Assembly (NCBI GenBank): GCA_013297675.1
Contig: JAAFHZ010000005.1
Span: 1-64,000, forward strand
Source: Synechococcales cyanobacterium bin59.metabat.ball.084
Lineage (GTDB): Bacteria > Cyanobacteriota > Cyanobacteriia > Cyanobacteriales > Chamaesiphonaceae
Reading direction: 5' to 3'
DNA length: 64,000 nt
This document shows positions 44,172 through 53,368 of this stretch, piece after piece. Each line of letters begins with the position of its first letter. Positions within the stretch are counted from its first letter, which is position 1. A model generated the notes under the pieces. The model made no database searches, was not told where the DNA came from, and saw only the letters and a list, made by a program, of their open reading frames with translations. The position numbers were made by a program, and so were the translations under genes.

Positions 44172-47100
44172 TTAATCAACTTGGACTTGGAATCGAACGA
44201 ATCCTTGAAATTGATTGGTTTGAGTTGCATTAGCAGGGTTTATGATGTCTCCAACACCTATGACGACTGCTCCATTATCATTGCTAGGAATTGTACCACT
44301 GGGCAACTTGCAAGCATTCGGTAGTGCTTCGCCTGGAGAATAATAACGACCAGCATCTCCATCAGCTAAGTTGGTGTAGGAAAAGGTTTCACCATTTATT
44401 TGGGCGACAATGCCTCGATCGGCTCCTTTTGTTCCATTAACAGCATGAGTCACAGTCGTAAAACCATTGGGTTGAAAGGTTTGATGAGCAGGCACCAGAT
44501 CACAGATCGCCACGCGATTAGCTGGTACATCTCCTGCCGAGAGAAAATAGATCGTGTAATCTAAAATGCTCTTGGGCTTAATCTTGCCGCCATCGGTTAC
44601 TCCCACCAAGAAAGAGCTGATGTTTGGCCATTTGTCGGTGTCTGGAGGAGTAGGAGCTGGAGAATCTAACACGTTGTCATCATAGGGATTGCTGGCTTCA
44701 TCATAGTAGCTGCTAAAACTTTGGCCATTAGAGGTAGTGCTATTACTGTCGATCGAGGTAATTCGTTTTACCAACAACACATTTGGACTGCCACTAACTG
44801 TCACTGCACTAAACTCTGAGGTATTTCCAGTACTATCGGTAGTAGTCGCTGTAATGTTTTTAGCATTAGTTAGCCCCAAGCCCCCAGCATTGGGGAAAGA
44901 GCAATCAAACTTTCCATTGGCATCGGCCAAGCAGTAGCCCAAATAAGTACGTCCTTCCCCATGGGAAACAGTCTTGCTATCGCCCAGAATAGCTTCACCA
45001 TTTTGGTTAGCTGGATTGTTGTCGGCAATAAAGAATTCTAATGTTGTCCCAGCAAAGATTGGATTCCCAGCCGTTAAGCTGCCTACAAAACCTTTGGCGC
45101 GCAGAGTGCCACTGGTTAAGTTAGTAAAAGTGATGATCGGGTAATCTAGGTCTTGGTTAGCGATCGAAGTGTTTACCGTCCCATTATTAGCACTTACTCC
45201 TGGGGTGCCGATTAAATCAATACCCAGGGTGCCGTTGTTGTAGAGGGAATTCTTCGTAATTTTTACGTTGGCTTGGCCACTAATGGCAATGCCTTCATAA
45301 TTGCCGCCATAGACCAAGTTTTGAGACACTGTAGAATTTTGGGATCCGAACATCAGAATGCCCATTCCCTCGGTGCTATTAGCTCCATTGGTCAATCGGC
45401 CACTATTGGTGATCGTGTTATTAATAACAGTCACATTTTGGCCATAGTTGTTTTGAATCCCTTGATTACCGTTGGCATCCAGCATATTTTGAGAGATCGT
45501 GAATCCCACAAAACCCAGATAACCTGGAGTGTCTAGCTCAATCCCTGCCTGCACAAGAGTAGCACCGGTATCTAGACCATTATTAGAAATAGTATTATTA
45601 CTAATAATTCCGCCATCCCACTTGGCCTCATCGGTGTCAGTGACACCAATCCCATAATAGCCATGAAAACCAATTAGGTTATGCAATACCTGAGTATTCT
45701 GCATATTAGCCGTGTTACTACGGATACCGGCGCTGCCTCTGGCTGCGGCACCAGGATCAATAAATCCATTTGCAGCAGAACCGATAATATTATTGGTGAT
45801 TAATGAATTTTGTCCTTGGGCACCAATAAAAGCAATATCGGCCTGTTTGTATGAGTCATTACCAAAACCATAAATCGAAATCCCTTGAATGATCGTCTGC
45901 TGAGCATCAATGCCAATGCCGTAAATGAGCGATCGCACCCCAGTAATTTGCACCTCTGGCAAAGTCACTGCTGTAATAGTCAGATCATCGGCTGTACCTG
46001 CGATCCCATCGGCACCAGTACCTACTTTGCCCACATAACCGGCACTACCAGCATTTAGATCACCAATATTGGCAGTTTGAGTACGGCCATCAATGCTGGT
46101 GCTGTTATCAGTGACGATCGGAAGCAAAGTAGTTGGAGCAATCATGGCAACCCCATTGGTAAGCTGATTTGCCAAGCCTGCTCTGAGTCCAGGGTGGGCA
46201 GACTGATTGGGAATCATAAAAATGCTTACTTCTCTGCCTGGCGGCGGATCAAAAATGCTGTTTGCTACTTGATCTAAGGTGCTATTGGGCAAAGCATTAC
46301 TGTTGAGAATAAACTGTGCCAAAGAACCTTGACCATTGTTGCTGGTGTTGACGATTGTGTCAAAGTTATAACCAAAATCAATACCGCCTACGTCGGTAGT
46401 CGCAATGTTGACTAGGGTGAGAGACTGAACTTCTTGATTAGTCAGGTTATTGAGATCTGCGAGGGTTTGTGAGCCACTGTTAATGGCTGGATCTATCTCG
46501 CTGGGCTTTTCACCGCCTACTCGATCGAACAATCCACTCACGGTAGTCCCCGTAGCCGTAGTAATTGCGGCATCAGTCCGAAAAGTCTGTACAGGCAACA
46601 AACCAACAGCAGCACTATTGCGGCTAGAAGTTACGGTGCTATTAACTACCCGAATTTGATAAGTACTATTGTCAGGAAGATTAGTGAAGGTGTATTTACC
46701 ATTAACATCGGTGATCACGTTACGAACATAGCTACCCGATGAATCATATAGCTCCACCCTAGCGTTCGCTCGACCAACACCGCTGGCCGTTGCTTGACTG
46801 CGCCCCAGTCCGCCACCATAGTCTACATCTTCAAACACGGTGCCTGAAATAACTCTAGCAGGAAATAGTACTGAGACTGCATTGATACTGCGCCGACTAC
46901 AGCTATCGCTGACTACCACCCGTAAGCTACAGCTTGTGCCAGTAGTTGGTGCTGTGAAAGTGGTGCTAGCTGCACTGCTATTAGCAAATGTACCGCCACA
47001 ATTGCTGTACCACTGATAAGTGTAAATCCCCGAGCCACCAGTAGCGATCGCACTAACATTATTAACTGTTTCATTGACCATATTAGTGGGAATGGTGCTG

Positions 47101-48539
47101 TTAACAGCTACTTTTCTTTCGATGCCAGCTAATAAGGCGAAGTTGAGAAAGGCACGTTGGGCAGCGACTTGTTCAGCCACAGTGCCTGTTGCAGTATGAT
47201 TATGACCGCCTTCATACATTACCATTCCATTATTAGCATCACCAAAGCCACGACCATAAGCGACCTTGACAGCTTCGCCCGGAGATAGTGTAGATGAAGC
47301 AGGTGGTACTTGAGGATGATCAGGATCAATTACTGCAATCCGGGTGGTAGGTCGCCAACTAGAAGTCAGATTCGGTAGATAAACTTGCTCAGAACCGTTG
47401 TCGGTAGCACCATCTAAATTGCCAATGAACTGCATTACTGGGTCAGCATCAGCGATCGGCTTATAAGTATAAGGTGGTACCGCATCTGCATGATTTTTAT
47501 GGGGGACTAAGCCATTTGTACTCAAGAAATTCATATCGGGTGCAGTATCGGCATCACCTGGGTCGTCAATATTTTCCAATACGTTAACGGCATGACAAGC
47601 TGCCCAGATATAGCCTTTGCCAGCGTTAAAGGAAAGTAAGTTATTGTGAGTTGCCCAAGTAGGATCGGCGTGAGGCATGGCATAAAGATCGTCACAATCG
47701 TTAAGTTGAGCAGGAGTGGCAAAACGATAGGTGTTGTAGGTGCCATAAAGCCCACTGCCGATCGCTGGAATGCCAGCGTTATTCAAGTAACTTTGGGCGA
47801 TCGCGCCATTAGCTTGATCTAGAACAATACGCGGAAAACTAGTGATCGTGTCATAGATAGGTGCAAAGAAACCTACAGCCAATGGACCATCTACAATTAC
47901 ACCGGCTGCTCTCCAAGTGGCGATCGCAGTGGCAGCATCGGCAGCAAAAGCGGCTGGAATAATGAATGCACTGCCTTTGTAAGTTTTACCAGCAGCAATA
48001 AAATCATTGCCTCCTTTGGCTTTGGTCGGTTCGATCGCCCACTTCACCGGAATCCCTCGGTTAACAGCTAGCTCGTATACTAAGCCATAGGGCTTTAAAC
48101 CATTGGCAATTGTTTGAGTAGCTTGACCCATATCAATAATGTAGGCTCCGGCTGCAAAATTTTCAGTGGCAGCCATTGCTGGTGCACCAAACCAGAGATT
48201 GATCTGTAAATTAGCTAAGAGGGTCAGAAAAAAGATTCCGCTGAGCACCCAAGCTCGAAAACCTCTTTGTCTGACCAAATTTAGTAGCTCGACTGTGGCC
48301 GATCGAGCTGGTGATAAGCCCCATACTATCAAACCCAATAAATTGAGCCAAACCAGCCCTCCAGCATGGATAGAAATGGGTAGTCCGATTGCCATCAGTA
48401 ACCCTTGACAAGCGCTCCAGACACGGAAAACAGGATAAAGTTTTTTTCTGAATCGCCGTTTACTGGTATTCATCCCAATCGCTACAACGACAGAAATAAT
48501 TATAAATAAGCACAGCAAAGCTAGAGGCAGAAAATTCAT
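44172..48539 (-). CDS. Giant membrane-anchored surface protein: GATase/ThuA-like domain, SdrD-B repeat, beta-helix, DUF11
   Basis: This 1455-residue protein has three transmembrane segments near 5-23, 45-72 and 97-117. Next is a domain of about 370 residues that begins ENFAAGAYIIDMG and ends near GGHNHTATG..AFLNFALLAG; its pattern suggests a class-I glutamine amidotransferase/ThuA-like fold. An Ig-like segment follows, then a carboxypeptidase-regulatory/SdrD-B unit (ISGTVFEDVDYGGGLGR), a parallel beta-helix of about 350 residues rich in Asn-Thr-Ile repeats, and a C-terminal DUF11-like module (SILDYTIYFLSAGD). From about residue 565 onward it is paralogous to the protein at 53369, ending in RFQVQVD versus RFRTRVD. 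No LPXTG or PEP-CTERM sorting signal is visible. It is probably an adhesion or sheath protein. Confidence 0.8.
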   Translation of the reverse strand: MNFLPLALLCLFIIISVVVAIGMNTSKRRFRKKLYPVFRVWSACQGLLMAIGLPISIHAGGLVWLNLLGLIVWGLSPARSATVELLNLVRQRGFRAWVLSGIFFLTLLANLQINLWFGAPAMAATENFAAGAYIIDMGQATQTIANGLKPYGLVYELAVNRGIPVKWAIEPTKAKGGNDFIAAGKTYKGSAFIIPAAFAADAATAIATWRAAGVIVDGPLAVGFFAPIYDTITSFPRIVLDQANGAIAQSYLNNAGIPAIGSGLYGTYNTYRFATPAQLNDCDDLYAMPHADPTWATHNNLLSFNAGKGYIWAACHAVNVLENIDDPGDADTAPDMNFLSTNGLVPHKNHADAVPPYTYKPIADADPVMQFIGNLDGATDNGSEQVYLPNLTSSWRPTTRIAVIDPDHPQVPPASSTLSPGEAVKVAYGRGFGDANNGMVMYEGGHNHTATGTVAEQVAAQRAFLNFALLAGIERKVAVNSTIPTNMVNETVNNVSAIATGGSGIYTYQWYSNCGGTFANSSAASTTFTAPTTGTSCSLRVVVSDSCSRRSINAVSVLFPARVISGTVFEDVDYGGGLGRSQATASGVGRANARVELYDSSGSYVRNVITDVNGKYTFTNLPDNSTYQIRVVNSTVTSSRNSAAVGLLPVQTFRTDAAITTATGTTVSGLFDRVGGEKPSEIDPAINSGSQTLADLNNLTNQEVQSLTLVNIATTDVGGIDFGYNFDTIVNTSNNGQGSLAQFILNSNALPNSTLDQVANSIFDPPPGREVSIFMIPNQSAHPGLRAGLANQLTNGVAMIAPTTLLPIVTDNSTSIDGRTQTANIGDLNAGSAGYVGKVGTGADGIAGTADDLTITAVTLPEVQITGVRSLIYGIGIDAQQTIIQGISIYGFGNDSYKQADIAFIGAQGQNSLITNNIIGSAANGFIDPGAAARGSAGIRSNTANMQNTQVLHNLIGFHGYYGIGVTDTDEAKWDGGIISNNTISNNGLDTGATLVQAGIELDTPGYLGFVGFTISQNMLDANGNQGIQNNYGQNVTVINNTITNSGRLTNGANSTEGMGILMFGSQNSTVSQNLVYGGNYEGIAISGQANVKITKNSLYNNGTLGIDLIGTPGVSANNGTVNTSIANQDLDYPIITFTNLTSGTLRAKGFVGSLTAGNPIFAGTTLEFFIADNNPANQNGEAILGDSKTVSHGEGRTYLGYCLADANGKFDCSFPNAGGLGLTNAKNITATTTDSTGNTSEFSAVTVSGSPNVLLVKRITSIDSNSTTSNGQSFSSYYDEASNPYDDNVLDSPAPTPPDTDKWPNISSFLVGVTDGGKIKPKSILDYTIYFLSAGDVPANRVAICDLVPAHQTFQPNGFTTVTHAVNGTKGADRGIVAQINGETFSYTNLADGDAGRYYSPGEALPNACKLPSGTIPSNDNGAVVIGVGDIINPANATQTNQFQGFVRFQVQVD

Positions 48540-49636
48540 ATTAGCCTGGAAGAAAATATTGATGGTCTGAATTCAGCTATTAATTTATGCCTAAAATATT
48601 GATACTTATCGCGGTTATTGAGTATGACAGCGAAAAATCAGCAATTTTGTATTTATTGATAAAGATACGAAATCATTCAATATAGCAGATAAATTAGTAG
48701 CAGTAGATAATTATGCAGAAAATGAGAGTAGCGTTAGTGACAGTTTAAATTGTCGATGGCGCTAGTCTTGTCTGATATAGATCCTGGCGAAGTTTTAGGA
48801 ATTAAATCAGCATTATCGATAATGATACTACTGATTTATAAAACTTCTCAGTGACAAAGCAGACTAAATACTGACAGGCGTGTTTTACCTGCTTGTCATT
48901 TTTTGTATTTTGGTAATCTACTTCCTTCATGTTACCCGAAGTTTTTATCTGAAACTCATAAATAACTTGAGTTTCAAAAAGTTCAGTATAATTCGTTAGT
49001 AATTATGGCACTAGCTGTATATTCACTGCAAGTATTTTTACTATAAAATAATTCAGTATTTTTTCTATTAGAAAACAGTAAATGTATAAGCGAAAATTAA
49101 ATGTGGCATAACACTATTGTCTGATATGGAGTATGTACCATTACTAGAGATATTAGACATATAGAACAGTCTTTAAGATTTTGCTCTTGAAGACTGTTCC
49201 ATACCTGATCGGGAAACCCGATACTGAAGCTAAATTTAGGATGTCCTACATTATGTATTAAACCAGCCCTTTTACTCCAGCTAACCTAAAATCCATCTAT
49301 TTTTTATTTTATTAATCTATTTAATTAATATTAATAGCTGTGGAAATTGGTTACAAACATTACAAAAAAATGCAGGACAAGATTTTTTAGTTAGACCAGA
49401 CCGTAACTGTGACGCTGAACGAAAATTGCAGCATGACCTCAGAATGTTTCTGTCTTTGATTATATAACGATGTTGGCTCGAATTCCATCAGTAGATTAGT
49501 AAGAAAAAGATATCTTCATCAATTAAATCTGCTTAAGCAGTTTTAATTTTTATCAAAGACTGAAATTTTGCATTTCATTGAAGTTCATTATCGATTTTTT
49601 GGGCATCCTAAAAATTAGTTCTTATATTAAACTCTT
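48540..49636. other. Long AT-rich intergenic region with a structured element
   Basis: This 1.1-kb region separates the first surface gene from the CBS kinase gene. No coding frame could be supported. The notable feature is a pair of adjacent hairpins at 49164-49222. The two divergent promoters must lie here. Confidence 0.5.
49164..49222. ncRNA. Candidate structured RNA: tandem hairpins
   Basis: The first stem pairs 49164-49176 with 49187-49199 (13 bp with one G-U position). The second pairs ATCGGG with CCCGAT around an AAA loop (49208-49222). They lie 8 bases apart, over 400 bases from either gene. Transcription is not shown. A GGGAAACCC loop region vaguely recalls Yfr2/Cyano-1 RNAs, but this is only a guess. 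Confidence 0.3.
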
Positions 49637-52456
49637 ATGCTGATAAATCCAACTAGTCTTACCCAGGGTGAACTATCCTCCGCAATTGTTCGTAATCCTT
49701 TGGTGGTTGCACCTGAGACAATGGTGATTGAGGCAATCGCTCAAATGAGTGGGATACGAACTATCTGTCAAACAGCAAATGCGGTTCATAATCTGCTGGA
49801 TGACATCAATATTGAAGAACGCTCAAGTTGCGTAGTTGTACTTAAAGATCAGCAACTTGTAGGAATTCTTACAGAAAGAGACGTGGTGCGGTTAATTACC
49901 CAGAACCCAACTTTAGAAAACCTGCTAATTCGTGATGTGATGACTAGTTCGGTGATTGCAATGCGCGAATCTGAATTTACTGACCTGTTTTTTGCGGTTA
50001 ATTTACTTCAGCAACATCATATTCGCCATTTGCCGATTTTAGATGAGCATAATTGCTTAGTAGGGCTAGTGACTCATGAAAGCTTACGACAAACATCAAG
50101 ACCAGTAGATCTACTGCGACTACGTCTAGTGGCAGAAGTGATGACAATGGATGTAATTTGTGAGAGTCCTCACGCCATCATGCGCGAGATTGCTCGTCTT
50201 ATGGCTGAACATCGCGTCAGTTCGGTAGTAATTATTCAAGAGCAATTTAATAATGAGCAGTCGCGCATAAAAATCCCCCTAGGCATAGTGACCGAGCGAG
50301 ATGTGGTTCAATTTCAAGCATTGGGCTTGGATTTTCAAACATGTCAAGCTCAAGCCGTCATGAGTACGCCACTTTTCACCGTGCAGCCAACTGATTCGCT
50401 GTGGGTTGTGCAACAAATAATGGAGCAGCGTCTCATCCGACGATTAGCAGTAACAGGCTCTCAAGGTGAGCTATTGGGTATTGTTACTCAAAGCAGTTTA
50501 TTACAAGCGTTTAACCCTCTGGAGCTATATAAGTTAGCTGAGATTTTAGAAAAAAAAGTGTTGCGGTTAGAAGAAGAAAAAATAGAAATTTTAGAAAATC
50601 GCACGATCGAACTCAAACAACAAGTAGAAGAGCGGACAGCAACGCTAAAGACTAAAGCAGATCAGGAAAGCTTGATTGCCATGATCGCTTCCCAAATTAG
50701 ATCGTCTTGGGAGTTACCAGATATTCTCAACATGACGGTTGAAAAAGTGCGGATGATTTTGGGTGGCGATCGGGTTGTTATTTGGCAAGTCCAACCCAAC
50801 CGGCAAATGTGGGCACTGGCTGAATCAACTGGTAATAATATAATTGTTCTATCAAACCAACGGGTTTCCAACCCTTATTTTGCCCCAGGCTATTGGGATA
50901 ACTATCTACAGGGACGGATACGAGAGGTGTCTGATATCTACACGACAGAAATGATCGAGAGTGATCGAGCGTTGTTAGAAAAATTACAAATTCGGGCACA
51001 AGTCTTACTACCGATTATTCATGATCAAAGTCTGTGGGGACTGATTGAGCTGACAGCAAGCTATGCGGCTCGGCAATGGCATTCTAACGAACTAGAGTTT
51101 TTACAACAAATTTCAACTCAACTAGCGATCGCCATTAAACAAGTGGCTGCCTACGAACAGTTACAGCTAGAATTATGCGAACGTCAACAGGCTGAGCAAA
51201 AATTAGCACAGCTCAATGTGGAATTGGAGCAACGAGTGCAAGACCGTACCGCCGAACTTCAAAGCACTAACCAAGAACTAGCTCGTGCTACTCGTCTCAA
51301 AGACGAATTTCTGGCCAACATGAGCCACGAACTTCGCACACCCCTTAATGCCATACTAGGCATGACGGAGGGAATACAAGAAGAGGTCTTTGGCGTTATC
51401 AACGAAAAACAAACGAAAGCTTTACAAATAGTCACAAGTAGTGCAACTCATTTGCTATCACTAATTAATGACATCCTAGATGTTGCCAAGATTGAATCAG
51501 GTCAAATCCAATTAAATTGTGATTCTATCCCCTTAAATCACCTCTGCTCTTCGAGTCTGACGTTTATCAAACAGCAGGCATTCCAAAAGCACATTCAACT
51601 AGAAACAGATTTTGCTCCTAACTTGCCTCATTTATTGGTTGATGAACTACGGATCCGCCAAGTATTGATTAACTTGCTTACCAATGCGGTAAAATTCACT
51701 CCAGAAGGGGGTAAAGTAATATTAACTGCTTTCCGATTGCCTAATTTAGAGGCTAGTACAAAGCAAAAATATATCCGTATTACAGTAGTCGATAATGGGA
51801 TGGGAATCAGCCCTGAAAACATTAATAAGCTATTTAGACCTTTTGTTCAAATTGACAGTGCTCTCAACCGCAAACATTCTGGAACGGGTTTGGGGCTAGC
51901 TTTAGTTAAGAAAATTGTCGAGCTGCATGGGGGACAGGTAGAGCTAACGAGCGAGTTGGAAGTAGGTAGTTGTTTTACCATTGATTTGCCCTGCGAATCA
52001 GAATCAAGTTTAAAGATTAACCGCGCAGCACAACCGAATAATGGAGAAGAAAATATCTCTTCAACTCAACCCGATCTCACTGTGAAATCACCATTAATTT
52101 TGCTAGCTGAAGATAACGAAGCCAATATTAGCACTTTTACCAGCTATCTGGAAGCCAAGGGGTATCGCCTGCTGGTAGCCCAAAATGGACAAGAGGCAAT
52201 AGACCTCGCTAAATCTGAACACCCTGACTTGATTTTGATGGATATTCAAATGCAGGGCATGGATGGACTGGTGGCAACACGGTATATTCGTCAAGATTTG
52301 GAGTTAATTGGCATTCCAATCATTGCTCTCACGGCTTTAGCGATGAAAGGCGATCGGGAGCGTTGTCTTGAAGCCGGGGCTAGTGATTATCTCAGTAAAC
52401 CTGTTAATCTTAAAAAATTAGCTGCTACCGTCGATCATTTTTTAATGATAAACTAA
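49637..52456 (+). CDS. Hybrid histidine kinase with four CBS motifs and a GAF domain
   Basis: This 939-residue soluble protein has two CBS pairs (about 14-165 and 165-295). Their units end in repeats of the type VGILTERDVVRLI, VGLVTHESL, LGIVTERDVVQF and LGIVTQSSLLQAF. A long coiled coil (300-350) follows, then a GAF domain (about 350-500), a second coiled coil, HisKA with ANMSHELRTPLNAILGM (His564), HATPase (NLLTNAVKFTPEGG, DNGMGI, GTGLGLALVK) and a receiver (LILMDIQMQGMDG, YLSKPV). CBS pairs usually bind adenine nucleotides, so the kinase may read energy state. The GAF domain resembles cyanobacteriochrome GAFs in overall pattern but has Ser-Asp where the bilin Cys-His would be. It stands alone between two surface-protein genes. 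Confidence 0.9.
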   Translation: MLINPTSLTQGELSSAIVRNPLVVAPETMVIEAIAQMSGIRTICQTANAVHNLLDDINIEERSSCVVVLKDQQLVGILTERDVVRLITQNPTLENLLIRDVMTSSVIAMRESEFTDLFFAVNLLQQHHIRHLPILDEHNCLVGLVTHESLRQTSRPVDLLRLRLVAEVMTMDVICESPHAIMREIARLMAEHRVSSVVIIQEQFNNEQSRIKIPLGIVTERDVVQFQALGLDFQTCQAQAVMSTPLFTVQPTDSLWVVQQIMEQRLIRRLAVTGSQGELLGIVTQSSLLQAFNPLELYKLAEILEKKVLRLEEEKIEILENRTIELKQQVEERTATLKTKADQESLIAMIASQIRSSWELPDILNMTVEKVRMILGGDRVVIWQVQPNRQMWALAESTGNNIIVLSNQRVSNPYFAPGYWDNYLQGRIREVSDIYTTEMIESDRALLEKLQIRAQVLLPIIHDQSLWGLIELTASYAARQWHSNELEFLQQISTQLAIAIKQVAAYEQLQLELCERQQAEQKLAQLNVELEQRVQDRTAELQSTNQELARATRLKDEFLANMSHELRTPLNAILGMTEGIQEEVFGVINEKQTKALQIVTSSATHLLSLINDILDVAKIESGQIQLNCDSIPLNHLCSSSLTFIKQQAFQKHIQLETDFAPNLPHLLVDELRIRQVLINLLTNAVKFTPEGGKVILTAFRLPNLEASTKQKYIRITVVDNGMGISPENINKLFRPFVQIDSALNRKHSGTGLGLALVKKIVELHGGQVELTSELEVGSCFTIDLPCESESSLKINRAAQPNNGEENISSTQPDLTVKSPLILLAEDNEANISTFTSYLEAKGYRLLVAQNGQEAIDLAKSEHPDLILMDIQMQGMDGLVATRYIRQDLELIGIPIIALTALAMKGDRERCLEAGASDYLSKPVNLKKLAATVDHFLMIN

Positions 52457-52551
52457 AACCTTTACTGCAAGGTCAGCCAATACTGGATGATTTAAAAAAT
52501 TTTATTCCAGATGAATTTCTATCACTCATCTCAATACGGTTCGGATAACTC

Positions 52552-53300
52552 TTAGGCAGTATTGATGACTGAAAATACAAGCGGTTCGACTTTACTGTCA
52601 GCCCCCCTGTGTATACGCTTCTTTGAAGGGAATTTAGATCGAGCTTTTTTTACCACTCTTGGATTACTTCTGCCTGCTTGCTCTGGTATCTGTTCATTTG
52701 AAATTTCTTTTTTTAGCCAATTTAAAAGAGGGGGAGATATTCTAGTTCTGCCCCTTGAAATTTTGGTATGGCGCGACACACTACATCAAGTGTTCCAGTA
52801 GAACTCAATCTCAATGGAGAAATCTTCGCTTCTTGAGCAACTTGAAACATTAATGAACGTACAGCCCAATGCCCTAATAGCCATCTATAAATCTCTTGCA
52901 CTACTTCACGCGGATTTTGAGAGCGAATCAATGTCTTTCTACCTAATAAGTGAATTTTAATTCATCAATGGTGCTTTCTACTTCCCATCTTCTATGGTAT
53001 TCCATCGCCAGTAATTCGGCTGAAAAAGAAACAATATCAGTTAACCTCATGATTAAACGATAAATAGTTGGTTATTTGTCATTATCGATTGTGTATTCAA
53101 TCACTCTTATCATGATTTTTGCTGCTCCCTTTTTTTCTCGATTCGCCATCAGGATGAATCCATGGCAAATAAGAGCCATCTTCCAAAACTTTATCCACTG
53201 GAAACTTCACATTTTTTGGCATTCTTCCCAGAAAATCTGCTTTAGACACTGACTTTTCCTCGATTTGATCACTCCTTTAAGGGTAGCATTACTTCAGCCG
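52552..53300 (-). pseudogene. IS4-family transposase remnant, frameshifted and N-terminally truncated
   Basis: Read leftward in pieces, the region encodes the C-terminal half of an IS4-type DDE transposase: SKADFLGRMPKNVKFPVDK, EDGSYLPWIHP, MIRVIEYTID, then the IS4 signature Y-2-R-3-E-6-K in YHRRWEVESTIDELK (52955-52999), LLGRKTLIRSQNPREVVQEI, LLGHWAVRSLMFQ, and the tail SNPRVVKKARSKFPSKK. At least four frameshifts or stops break it, and the N-terminal half, with the first catalytic Asp, is missing. The remnant stops about where a direct repeat begins at 53311. The inverted end of the element may lie near 52530. It cannot be active. Confidence 0.85.
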
Positions 53301-53310
53301 CACTCTACTA

Positions 53311-53359
53311 GCTTTCGCGTTGGTAGAGGCAATTATTGTTCTCTAAGAACGGATTGCCA
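53311..53359. repeat. Direct repeat, left copy, next to the second surface-protein gene
   Basis: GCTTTCGC-TTGGTAGAG followed by CAATTATT and CTAAGAACGGATTGCCA recurs in the same order and orientation at 59403-59497, with an extra insertion there. This copy ends ten bases before the stop codon of the surface-protein gene (read leftward) and abuts the transposase remnant. Confidence 0.8.
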
Positions 53360-53368
53360 GTTTTAGTA

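Noticed and set aside
49637-52456. Second bilin-binding GAF domain
   Set aside because: The GAF in this kinase has Ser-Asp where the Cys-His should be, and no other suitable Cys is visible.
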